From: CAIVSN01 sp036171455
Lineage (GTDB): Bacteria > Patescibacteriota > Gracilibacteria > BD1-5 > UBA2023
Direction: 5' to 3'
DNA length: 9,133 bases
Assembly: GCA_036171455.1 (NCBI GenBank)
Contig: JAVHRB010000064.1
Span: 1 to 9,133 of the forward strand
A program made the translations under genes and the position numbers. The notes beneath the pieces are model-generated. The model saw nothing but the letters and a program-made list of their open reading frames with translations, was not told where the DNA came from and did no database searches. Positions 1-8,008 of the stretch are shown here, piece by piece (position 1 is the first letter of the stretch; every line of letters starts with the position of its first letter).

Positions 1-84
1 GGATTATTTCCGTCAATCTCGTAGGGTAAAATTCCCATTGGGTGGAATAGGGCCTGCTTTTTTTGACAAACACGATTTTTGATT
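1..84. other. Window edge downstream of the batC-like gene, unassigned
   Basis: This short stretch follows the TAG of the batC-like gene and may hold the start of the next gene in the operon. Two minus-strand frames stay open to the edge. One starts at an ATG at 36-38 and reads MGILPYEIDGNN. The other starts at a GTG at 71-73 and reads VFVKKSRPYSTQWEF and on. A third frame closes at a TAA. The pieces are too short to choose between them, and I see no convincing terminator hairpin here. Confidence 0.3.
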
Positions 85-951
85 CTAATAATCATAAGGA
101 TCAGTATCTCTTTCGTTTTCGAAGAGCGAGCCATTTCAAAAGTACTTTTCGAATATACCTCACATACCATCATTTTTATCAGGAACTCATTTCGGTCTGG
201 TAAACTGCCCCTTTTGATTTTGCAGTTCTTTAAGAAATTCTAGAGAATTTTTTAGGGTTTTCTCATCTTGAGAACTTAGTCCAGAGTTAGAGGTACTGCC
301 GGAAAATCCTTCAGAGAACGTTCCAGAATTCGTATACCCACGAGGTCCTGCTTTCGGCTCTCATTCCGATGATGGTTGGTTACTCTCCTCTTTTCATTCG
401 GTTGTCTTTCCAGAAGGGTTGGACTTCTCTGTTTTTCAACTGCTACCAGTTGAGCCGCTACCGGAATCCGATGATTGCGAACCACTCCCTGATTCTCACG
501 ATTTTGATTCACTTCAACTTTGCGTATCTCATTTTGTATTTTTCGAATCATTTTCTTTCGGTGGTTCTTCCTCTTTCTTCTTTTGTTCATTTACGGATGA
601 TTCTTCCTTGAGTTTGCGAAGTTCATTTTGGGCAGCTTTAAGATTTTCCCGAGCCTCTCGGGATTCGTGAAAATTCAAACTCTCCAAATACCAATCTATG
701 GCGCTATCCATTTTTTCGATACTTCCGCTTAAGTTCGTTTCCTTTTCTTTCATGGAAGATTGAAATCTTTCGTTGCCACGGTAAAAGTATACCCAGCTTC
801 TCGAGAGTGGTTCACCGGCATATCGTAATACCGCATCCATTGACGGACTGTACAGTGGGAGTAACTGCATGGCAAAATATTTCCAAAACAATACGATAAT
901 GGATAAGCAGAGCAGAGCAGTTATGAGTAAGTTTTTTGATCTTTGTTTCAT
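85..951 (-). CDS. BatC-like membrane protein: TM anchor, TPR-like helix pair, Gly/Ser-rich linker
   Basis: The protein has 288 residues when UGA is read as Gly; the standard code would stop it after 140. Residues about 7-24 are a hydrophobic membrane anchor. Residues about 60-120 contain a TPR-like helical segment, with AIDWYLESLNF followed by REARENLKAAQNELRKL, which resembles the last repeat of BatC-type TPR proteins. A Lys/Glu-rich stretch leads into a long low-complexity Ser/Gly region (about 140-215). A more ordinary C-terminal segment then ends in DTDPYDY. Nine glycines are encoded by UGA. The ATG lies 6 bp after the stop of the fused BatA-BatB gene, which is the usual place for BatC. 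BatC proteins are thought to act with the VWA Bat proteins at the membrane. The family call rests on one repeat plus position. The low-complexity half matches nothing I recognise. Confidence 0.65.
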
Positions 952-957
952 AAAAAA

Positions 958-2802
958 TTATCTGGTTATTCTTTTACGATAGGGGAGAGTGATGGCAAGA
1001 AGGAGCAAGAGGGAGCCTGTGAAAATCATCTGGTCTGAGAGAGAAGTAAGTCCGATTGACGCACCACCATTACCTGCCTGAATTTTTATGGAATCTAAAT
1101 CGGTCGCATGGATATATTCCCCTCAATTCTGCGCGAGTTTCTGGAGTAATTCTTCTGAAATTTTACTGATTACGGGCGAACCATTAATCATTTTTACCAT
1201 AGTATTTCCGAACATGTCAGTTCCCAATGGGATATAACCTCATTTTTCTGTTCCCACTCCTATCGTCCATAAGGAGATGTTTTTGGGAAGATTGAGATAT
1301 GCTGAAGTAATACTTGATCGATTTCCTACGATTTCACCATCAGAAATTACGAAAATCGTGTGTGGATTCTCTCAAATACTTGATATAAACGAGCGAACCG
1401 ACCCCATAATATCACTTCCTCCTGCTATGTTCGAAAGAGATAGAGAATCAAGATTTTGTTTGAGAATTCCTGTATCATAGGTCGATGGAAGTACCGTTAG
1501 CAAATCGCCACCAAATAGCGATATACCGATAGGGTTTCCTGAATATTGCTCAATAATTTTTTTTGCTATTCATTTTGCTAGCTCAAATCGAGAGGTTCAA
1601 ACATCCCTTACCAGCATGCTCTTGGAGCCATCAATAAGTATAGATATAGTACCGAGTGGCGGTGAGTAGTGATAGGTAAAAGCTCAGGCGCACAATATGA
1701 TACTTCCAAATATGAGAAAAACTCGTTTGCTCCAAATCATACGAGTAACGGTAGTGTAATTGGTACTTTCTGCGGTAAGAGTAATTTTGGATAATTTTCG
1801 CAAATGAAAGGCACTCGTTATGGTAAACATTTCAAATATTATCCATAATAATACTATTCAAATAAGAGCGAAGGCAATATTAGCGGCATAGGATATCACT
1901 TGGATTTCTTCGGGAACTTTTAGAGTTTTCCCATAGAGCCTGTTCAGGTCTTCCAGCGCTTTTTCCATTTGATTGAGTGATGCAGCATTGGCATAGATTC
2001 CATGGTTGTCGGCAGCGATTTGTTTGAGCAGTTTCTCGTCGATACTCGCTCGAATTGGAATACCTTTGTAATCCATGAAATACTGCCTTTTACCAAAAGA
2101 ATCCGTTACGTATAATTCTGTTCCTTCTGGGTCTCCAATACCGATAGTATGTACGACATATCCTGTTCGTTTCATATATTCGTTTGCAATTTTCGGATCA
2201 ATACCAACGTTTGCTTCCCCATCGGTTAACAGGATTATTACTTTTTTTCGTTCAGGTTCAGTTATCATACTATCGCTCGCAAGCAGTAATGCGTCACCGA
2301 TGGCCGTACCGGAGAACCCTGGTATTTCCTGCTTGATAGAATCTACCGTCATATCGGAAACGATCGATAACAATCCGATATGGTCAAAGGTGAGTGGACT
2401 GAATACAAATGGTTTTCCAGAAAATCCTATTAGTCCGATGCGATCGTCTTGCCGATTGCTGATAAAATTCGAAAGTACCCGTTTCCCGGCATTAATCCGG
2501 TTAGGAGTGATATCTTCCGCGAGCATACTCTTGGAAAGGTCGAGAACAAACAGAATGTCTATTCCGTTTTTGAGTGGATTTTGAATTGATTGCGTACGTA
2601 TAGGATTTGCTAGGGTCAAGACAAGTCCAATGATGATGGTACTTGCGAGAAACGTTCGTATCCATGTAAATTTCTTTGAAGACTTCTCTTTGAAATACTC
2701 TGAAAGATAAATCTGATAGCGCCTATCAATAATAAGGGTCGTAAAGAGCGGAACGAGTACGAGAACGAGAAGTCCAAGCGCATAGGGTTGACTAAATTGC
2801 AT
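958..2802 (-). CDS. BatA-BatB fusion: tandem VWA-domain membrane protein
   Basis: This is a single 614-residue frame, with seven UGAs read as Gly, that holds both VWA proteins of a Bat operon. The N-terminal half has TM segments at about 4-25 and 49-66. A VWA domain follows with an intact MIDAS: DLSKS at 88-92, Gly-Thr at 165-166 and TDGE at 193-196. A TM segment at about 308-328 comes next. The second half has a TM segment at about 358-377 and a second VWA domain with DGSKS starting at residue 391, a Ser (about 463) where the MIDAS Thr is expected, and SDGE around 487-490. The protein ends with a TM segment (about 592-608) and a basic tail. LAQNGGEYIHATD near the end is a typical BatA/BatB signature, and one of its glycines is UGA. 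No TAA or TAG separates the halves. The ATG at 2800-2802 was chosen over an in-frame TTG nine bases upstream; it overlaps the preceding gene by 11 bp. MIDAS VWA domains bind a metal ion and usually a protein partner. Confidence 0.93.
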
Positions 2803-3268
2803 GTTGTTCAATGAGTTCTAAAATATAAGTTTGAACCTGGATACAAGTTTTTGAATGGTATCATTTCGGTGCATATCGGATATCGCGAATCTTTACGAAA
2901 ACATTTCATAATTCCTGTGGAAGCTTTTCTTGCAATTGTTCGACGGTTTGAGTTGGTGATAGTTGAATTTCTAAGTTTTCTCAGATATAGTCCCTCAACA
3001 GTTTCGATAGTTCATCTCAAAAATTTACTGCATCCGGTGAAAGCGAGAGAATGGCTTTTTTTAATATATCTCTTGCTGATTGTGAAGTAGTACTGATTGT
3101 TTCTGAAGGTTCCGATTTTTGTTCCGATTCAATTTTTTTCCACTGATGGTAGATCATAAAAACAATCAATATCGATCATAGAACTATCGAAAGGAGTATT
3201 TCATTTTCAAAAATCCGAATCGGAAACGGGATAGTAAGGTTTGGAGGGTTAGTAAGGAGGGATGCCAT
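2792..3268 (-). CDS. Small single-TM protein of the Bat operon (DUF4381-like position)
   Basis: This 158-residue protein is visible only when UGA is read as Gly, because five UGAs interrupt it otherwise. It has a short Pro-rich N-terminus, one TM segment at about 23-41, a charged Ser/Glu linker (44-66) and a compact cytoplasmic C-terminal region. That region contains ELSKLLRDYIGENLEI (86-101) and SPTQTVEQLQ (104-113), then KIRDIRYAPKGY near 126-137. Short anchored proteins with a pattern of this kind (LSxLLRxY followed by a Leu-rich helix), such as DUF4381 members, often sit next to BatA. The resemblance is in architecture and position, and I cannot confirm the family. Its ATG lies 20 bp inside the end of the FtsQ-like gene, and its TAG lies 11 bp inside the BatA-BatB gene, so translation is probably coupled on both sides. 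A likely role is as an accessory subunit of the VWA complex (inference). Confidence 0.8.
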
Positions 3269-4256
3269 ATATTTTTATAAGATTCTTTTTACATTCTTCT
3301 ACCGGTTTGCAGACGAAAATTTTACCGACGATACGGGAATCGATGTAGGTATTTTCCGGACTTGTGAGTAGGCCTGGAGTTTGTTCCAAAGCGAGTTTTA
3401 GACTCAGCAACTGTTTTTCGAGTGAGTTATCCAGTATGAACAATATTCGTATCCCATTCTCCAAAAGGATGTGGAATTCGTTCTCCGTCATATAGTACAC
3501 TTCAGAAGTTATAATGGATGATGCGAAATCTACAGAAAATACCTTTGAAATGGCTTGAATTTTTTGCATAGCTCCCGGATTAACTGCTTCCTTGTAGTCC
3601 AAAAATGAAGACTCACTCAGCTTACTCGAGTAAATTTGTAACCTTGGGAATTGTATTTCTTTGTTTCTATTCGGAATCAGGATTCAGTTTTCTGATAAAA
3701 GATAATTTCGACCAACGCCGGGAAAATCCACTGAGTATTTTGGTGGGGATGACTTAATAATGATCTTGAGTGAATTTGGCAGCAGATAGCTTACATCAAC
3801 GGTTACTATGTTCTTCTCAAGTCACTGGATTAGGTTTTTTGTTTCGTTTTTATCGAGTGTCCAAAGCGATTGAGAATAGAGGGGTTCAATGGCCTTATAA
3901 GCAATATTTACGTCGGAATACATGTCATCCCTTTCAATAATCATCCGGTTTGGGGAGATCTGAAAATACGGGGATGCTATGAGAATATACAAGCTTGAAC
4001 CGAGCAGTGTGAGTCCAATCAGAGCAAATGATAATTTGAATCCGAGCTTGTTTTCAACATATGTGGAATATAAGGGTCGATAATACGCTCAACGTCGTGC
4101 TTTGTTATAGAAATGAATCCAACTCTGATGTTTCGGTTCATTCTGGTACAGATATTTTTTCGTACGTTCTTGTTTAAGCGTATTCGAAAAACTCCGGTTC
4201 TGGAAATATCAGATCAGTTGTTTGATTTTGAGAATCGTTCATTTACGAGAGGTCAT
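3249..4256 (-). CDS. ftsQ: FtsQ/DivIB-like cell division protein
   Basis: The protein has 335 residues with five UGAs read as Gly. A basic, Lys/Arg/Tyr-rich cytoplasmic N-terminus of about 74 residues precedes a single TM helix (about 75-96). An extracytoplasmic part follows with the FtsQ layout. Its POTRA-like segment contains an Asn-Arg-Met-Ile-Ile strand, a Ser-Leu-Trp-Thr-Leu-Asp-Lys turn and VDVSYLLPNSLKIII. Next come a beta region with YLLSENGILIP and, near the C-terminus, YIDSRIVGKIFV, which corresponds to the family's IDxR strand. FtsQ/DivIB bridges early and late divisome proteins. The start is uncertain: ATG at 4254-4256 was chosen, but ATG at 4272-4274 in the same frame would add six residues. 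It overlaps rbfA by 14 bp and the next gene by 20 bp. The call rests on topology and motif spacing; another POTRA-bearing single-pass protein is the alternative. Confidence 0.65.
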
Positions 4257-4590
4257 ATTTCGAACGTATGTCATCAAGTATATGTATGACGGATTCCGTA
4301 TTTCCCATTCCAGTATCTACCCGGAATCGCACCTTCGGCATTCGTGAAAGAACTTTGGCATCAGCAATTAACTTTTGTATTTCTGGAGCATAATGGCTGA
4401 GCTGCTTAGCAAGTTTACGAGGCTCATATAAACGATAGATAAAGAGATCCAAATATACGCCATCCGGCGTGATACGGCATCGGTTGAAACTGGGTCTTCC
4501 AGCATCGGGTAATTCTTCTGAAAATATCCGAAGGATTCTCGGGGCAATTAGGGAATAGAGTGCGTGATCTCGATGTTCTTTTTTTGACAT
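4243..4590 (-). CDS. rbfA: Ribosome-binding factor A
   Basis: This 115-residue protein is of normal RbfA length. RbfA is a KH-like fold protein that binds the 30S subunit and assists late 16S rRNA 5'-end maturation. The family pattern is clear: an N-terminal helix region with APRILRIFSEEL, the strand CRITPDGVYLDLFIY (about residues 38-52), a central helix KLAKQLSHYAPEIQKLIADA, then MPKVRFRVDTG and a final helix ESVIHILDDIR. The frame contains no UGA. The ATG at 4588-4590 gives the usual N-terminus; an in-frame TTG at 4621-4623 would add 11 unlikely residues and would start inside the candidate -35 box. rbfA is the first gene of the minus-strand operon, and its TAA lies 14 bp inside the FtsQ-like gene. 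Confidence 0.86.
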   Translation of the reverse strand: MSKKEHRDHALYSLIAPRILRIFSEELPDAGRPSFNRCRITPDGVYLDLFIYRLYEPRKLAKQLSHYAPEIQKLIADAKVLSRMPKVRFRVDTGMGNTESVIHILDDIRSKYDLS

Positions 4591-4596
4591 GCAGTG

Positions 4597-4623
4597 ATTA
4601 TATAGAGAGGCTTTTTCTATCAA
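4597..4623 (-). promoter_or_regulatory. Candidate promoter for the rbfA operon, possibly giving a leaderless mRNA
   Basis: On the minus strand a perfect TATAAT (4597-4602) lies six bases before the rbfA ATG. A TTGATA (4618-4623) lies upstream with a 15-bp spacer; read as TTTGAT the spacer is 16 bp. Transcription from such a -10 box would normally start about seven bases downstream, at or next to the ATG, so the transcript would have little or no 5' leader. The short spacer and the AT-rich setting keep this tentative. Confidence 0.4.
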
Positions 4624-4655
4624 AGTCCGAATTTAATTTTGTCATATCAAATCTC

Positions 4656-5585
4656 ATGAATACCATCGATATTATGAATGTACACTTACAGGATAATTGC
4701 TGAAATACAGATGCGATTCCTCCTTCGAATCGGAGGAATTTTGTTCGGACTGCTACAGGAATATCCCTGGGTACCCTGCTTGCTCCACACGGAATACTGA
4801 ATGATTCCGATATTGTAAAGAATGATATTCAATTGAAATATGAGGATATTTTGAATCAATCCCATAAGAATGTTCGTCAGCCACAGTTATGAAATAAAAC
4901 TTTGAGAAACCACGACGAAATCAATTTTTTATTAAATTACGGAAAGCTTCTCGTTTTGCTTTCTCGTAATTTAAACATCGATCCCAGCTTGATGTCCCGG
5001 CTTGTGGTTATGGAATCCCGTGGAATTGTTACCCATGGTTCAAAATACTGACCCCACGGTCTCATGCAGATGATACCGGCGACCGTAAGGGATTTCTCAA
5101 ATCATTTTTTCGATTACCAACCGCATTTTCTAAATATTTCACCGGATATTTTGAACTATTTGCAATCAGATGTGGCGCTTCGTGTGATGATCAAATGGTT
5201 TGAAACTAGTTCGGATGCTAACTGATGAAAAAAAGTGGTTCGGAATATGTCTGCTTTCATAGAGAATCCAGAATTGAATCTGATTTTAGGACATGTTTAC
5301 TTTGCCAAACTTCGCCATGCACTCGAGCCAGTAATTCATCGCCACCAAAGTGAAATCTCTCAGTACTTTTCTCTTCTGAAGCCGGATCAATACCAAGAAA
5401 TCCATGCAGCGAGAATGGCTATTGGTACAAATCCGCTTTCTATGGAGTTTTTCCGCTACAAATATTCCCATCGGATATCGATTGATTCAGCATTTGCTCT
5501 CGATACGGAAACTTTGATTCGATATAATGGAGGTAATAATCGTCCGAAAAAATCGTACCGATATGCTGCTGTAATACAGGCGTAG
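4656..5585 (+). CDS. Lytic murein transglycosylase (SLT domain) with Tat-like leader
   Basis: The protein has 309 residues with five UGAs read as Gly, including a tandem UGA-UGA at 5223-5228. SLT-family enzymes cleave the MurNAc-GlcNAc bond of peptidoglycan non-hydrolytically. The catalytic block is clear: MESRG with the putative catalytic Glu at residue 120, then a Ser-Lys-Tyr-Gly segment whose Gly is the UGA at 5049-5051, then PHGLMQMIPATV. The later family elements NLILGHVYFAKL and IRYNGGNNRPKKSYRYAAVI are also present. The N-terminus has SNRRNFVRTATGISLGTLLA, a twin-arginine motif at residues 26-27 followed by a weakly hydrophobic stretch, which suggests Tat export. The ATG at 4656-4658 was chosen; ATG at 4674-4676 would also keep the leader. 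It diverges from rbfA across 65 bp and converges on polA. It could serve cell-wall remodelling or attack on another cell (inference). Confidence 0.9.
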
Positions 5586-5591
5586 GAATTT

Positions 5592-6998
5592 CTATCCTTT
5601 TGCTTCTGCCCAATTCTTTCCGGAGTGAACATCGACCCTAAGGGAAATGCCTCAAAGCGAGAGGATTCATTCCATGACTTCTGTGAGTTTTCTTATAGTT
5701 GTTGAGACTTCCGCATCTGAAACTTCCATAACCAACTCATCGTGGACCTGCATGATGAGTTTTCCTGGGATTTCTCCGAGTCGAATTTTTCGATGGAGTT
5801 CGATCATAGCAAGCTTGACGATATCTGCCGCGGTACCCTGGACTGGCATATTAATCGCTTCCCTTTCTGCCCCTGCCCGCATCATGGCATTTGCATCCTT
5901 GAGACCTTTGACATATCTCCGCCGGCCGTAATACGTTTCAACATACCCAGTAGTTTTCGCTTTGGTGATAATCGTTTCATAGTACTCGCGAACCTGCGGA
6001 TATTGAGCAAAAAACGCATCAATATACTGCGTGGCATCGCGAGGTGTCGCTTTGATCATTTTGGAAAGTCAGAAACCCGTAATTCCGTAAATGACCCCAA
6101 AATTTACGGATTTCGCAATTCTCCTCTGATCGCTGGAAATGTGTTCCGATGACGGAAACAGGAACCTGGCAGTTCGGGTATGTATGTCTTCGTTATTTTT
6201 GAATGCTTGCAATAGGTTGGTATCGTTCGAAAGCATCGCCAACACGCGGATTTCCACTTGGGAGTAGTCAGCTACTACATAACTGAATCACGGTTTTTCT
6301 GGCCGGAATGCTGATTTGATACGGGCGGAGTACCCGCCTCATGCCGGAATATTTTGTAGGTTCGGGCTTTCGCTCGATAATCTGCCAGTAGATGTGAATG
6401 TCTGCTTGTAGTTCGTGTGAATTCTCCCAGTTTCCGGATGAATGTGTCAGATCAATCATTCGCAATACGTACTCCGTAATTTTTCCATTGCACGGTAATC
6501 AAGGATCATTCCGGCTATAGCGTATTCCTTTGATATTTCCTCAAGGGTCTCGGAATCTACGGAAAAACCGGTTTTGATTTTTTTCCCTTTGGAAATTCCC
6601 ATCCGGTCATACAAAATATGTTGTACCTGTTTTGCCGAGAGGGGATTGAATCATTCTCCGACAAGATCTTGCATTTCCGCAAGCAAGAGTCGTGATTTCT
6701 CTTGGAGTTCTGAGCTCAGCTCGGTAAGTATTTCCCGGTCGACATATACTCCGAGTATTTCCATATCCGAAAGTACTTGTAAGAGATCGTATTCCATTGT
6801 AATTACAGCCTCTAATTCAGCAGGTATGGCTTTCTTACACCGTTCCATAGAGAAATAGGCCTTTTCTATAGCTTCGGTTTTCGGATCAGATGATACTTGA
6901 TACTCATGTTCAAATTCTGCCCAATCTTCAAAGGATTGGTTTTTGAAATTCGATTTCTCAACGTAGTCGAGGATTTTGATGTCGGTAAATTTTGTCAT
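5592..6998 (-). CDS. polA: DNA polymerase I, polymerase domain only
   Basis: The protein has 468 residues with eight UGAs read as Gly (5652, 5667, 6069, 6288, 6339, 6447, 6456, 6651). All family A polymerase motifs are present: TGRIHTNYKQTFTSTGRLSS and NLQNIP, motif A DYSQVEIR with the metal-binding Asp at 244, motif B RRIAKSVNFGVIYG with Lys 296, and motif C QVHDELVMEV with Asp 420 and Glu 421. The C-terminus SGKNWAEAKG matches the usual Pol I end. The gene starts just before the thumb/palm region, so the 5'-3' nuclease and the 3'-5' exonuclease-like domains found in roughly 850-930 residue homologues are missing. The in-frame upstream stop at 7044-7046 rules out an extension. The ATG at 6996-6998 lies 20 bp after the RnfD-like stop, with a TATACT nine bases before it. 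Its likely roles are gap filling and repair synthesis. Confidence 0.97.
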
Positions 6999-7018
6999 GT
7001 AGAACTGAGTATATATTG

Positions 7019-7999
7019 CTAATTGTACCGACAAATGAGTTGGTTACATCGGTTATCGAATACTAAATCCGGTTTTCCACGATATATCACCAGGCCAATC
7101 AGTATGCTGGCAAGTATAGCATTGATAATTAATAGGCAAATAAATCAGCGAGAATATTTCCAAACGTCTTTTGATATTTTTTCATCAATTTTCCAAATGA
7201 ATGGTAATGTCATTGTCATACAGAACAGAGCTCATAGGAGCGAGTAATTTTCATTGATGAAATACCAAAGAATATAAAAACACAATACGTTTCACATAGC
7301 AAAAAGGATCCTCGTCGGAGGATTTTCCGGTGTAGTCCTCGGGTCCGTAATCATGAAAAAAGTCAGAATGAGAAATGAAGGGGTAAAAAACAAAGCCATT
7401 ACTTGCCAATTCCAATTTTCGAAATATCCAAACAGGAGTATATGAAAAAAGATAAACACTATCGGTAAATCGAATTGCTGCATTTTTTTAAGCAAAGAAA
7501 GCCGGTACATGATGAAAAGTCAGAAAGCCAGTACTCAGAAAAAAGCATAAAGATAAGGAATCCCTCAACGTTCATAGATTTTTCACCACTGAAGTGGATT
7601 GGTCCAGGTGAATTGCGGCATTAGTACCAGCGTGACGAAAACCGCCATATTCGAAGGATTCATAAAATGCCTTCATCTCACGCGAAATACATGTTTGCCA
7701 ACTATGGCGAGTACTCATGCAAAGAAATAGACGAAATAAGAATCAGCCCTCAGAAAGAAGCTGATTCAAAATCCCGCGTTCGTACCGGAGAACGGATATC
7801 TCCAAGTTCATGTTTCATAACGTATAAGCAAACAGTCCAAAGTAGTCGTGGTGGCAAATGTAACCAACAATTTTCAAATATCCATGTTGAGTCCATAGAC
7901 GTAAACACCAATCAACAAAACAGACATGACGATAGTCATTTGGTTCGTTTGAATGTCGGTTTTGAGTTTTCCGAGTACTTTTTTGAACAGTTTCCTCAT
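7019..7999 (-). CDS. RnfD/NqrB-like polytopic membrane protein
   Basis: The protein has 326 residues with about twelve UGAs read as Gly, the most of any gene here. It is almost entirely hydrophobic, with roughly nine or ten TM helices, and has a short basic N-terminus. Two signatures match the NqrB/RnfD family: KHVFRVRGRHFMNPSN, with the central Gly (residue 109) encoded by UGA at 7673-7675, and ITDPRTTPENPPTRILFA with the Asp at residue 219. RnfD and NqrB are membrane subunits of ion-pumping electron-transfer complexes. I see no SGAT-type motif for covalent FMN attachment, so this member may not carry the flavin or may do something else. No other Rnf/Nqr subunit is in the window. The ATG at 7997-7999 lies nine bases after the upstream stop, and the gene is followed closely by polA, which suggests co-transcription. 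Confidence 0.75.
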
Positions 8000-8008
8000 T
8001 TTGATGGG

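Noticed and set aside
1..84. A small separate gene after the batC-like stop
   Set aside because: Two frames are open to the edge and both are under 25 codons, so no choice can be supported.
2075..2584. A 169-codon open frame on the plus strand
   Set aside because: It lies antisense to the first VWA domain, whose motifs are intact; its sequence has no recognisable motif.
5584..5601. Possible bidirectional terminator between the convergent stops (AGGA / TCCT with a short T run)
   Set aside because: The stem is only four base pairs with two A-T rich flanks, too weak to call.
6268..6465. A 65-codon minus-strand frame starting MRMIDLTHSS
   Set aside because: It overlaps polA in another frame. 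The correct frame reads TGRIHTNYKQTFTSTGRLSS and NLQNIP across the same bases.
5592..6998. UGA read as tryptophan (code 4, Mycoplasma-like), or the gene as a decayed pseudogene
   Set aside because: The UGAs fall on conserved glycines, TGG is used for Trp, there are no TAA/TAG or frameshift lesions, and eight unrelated genes show the same pattern.
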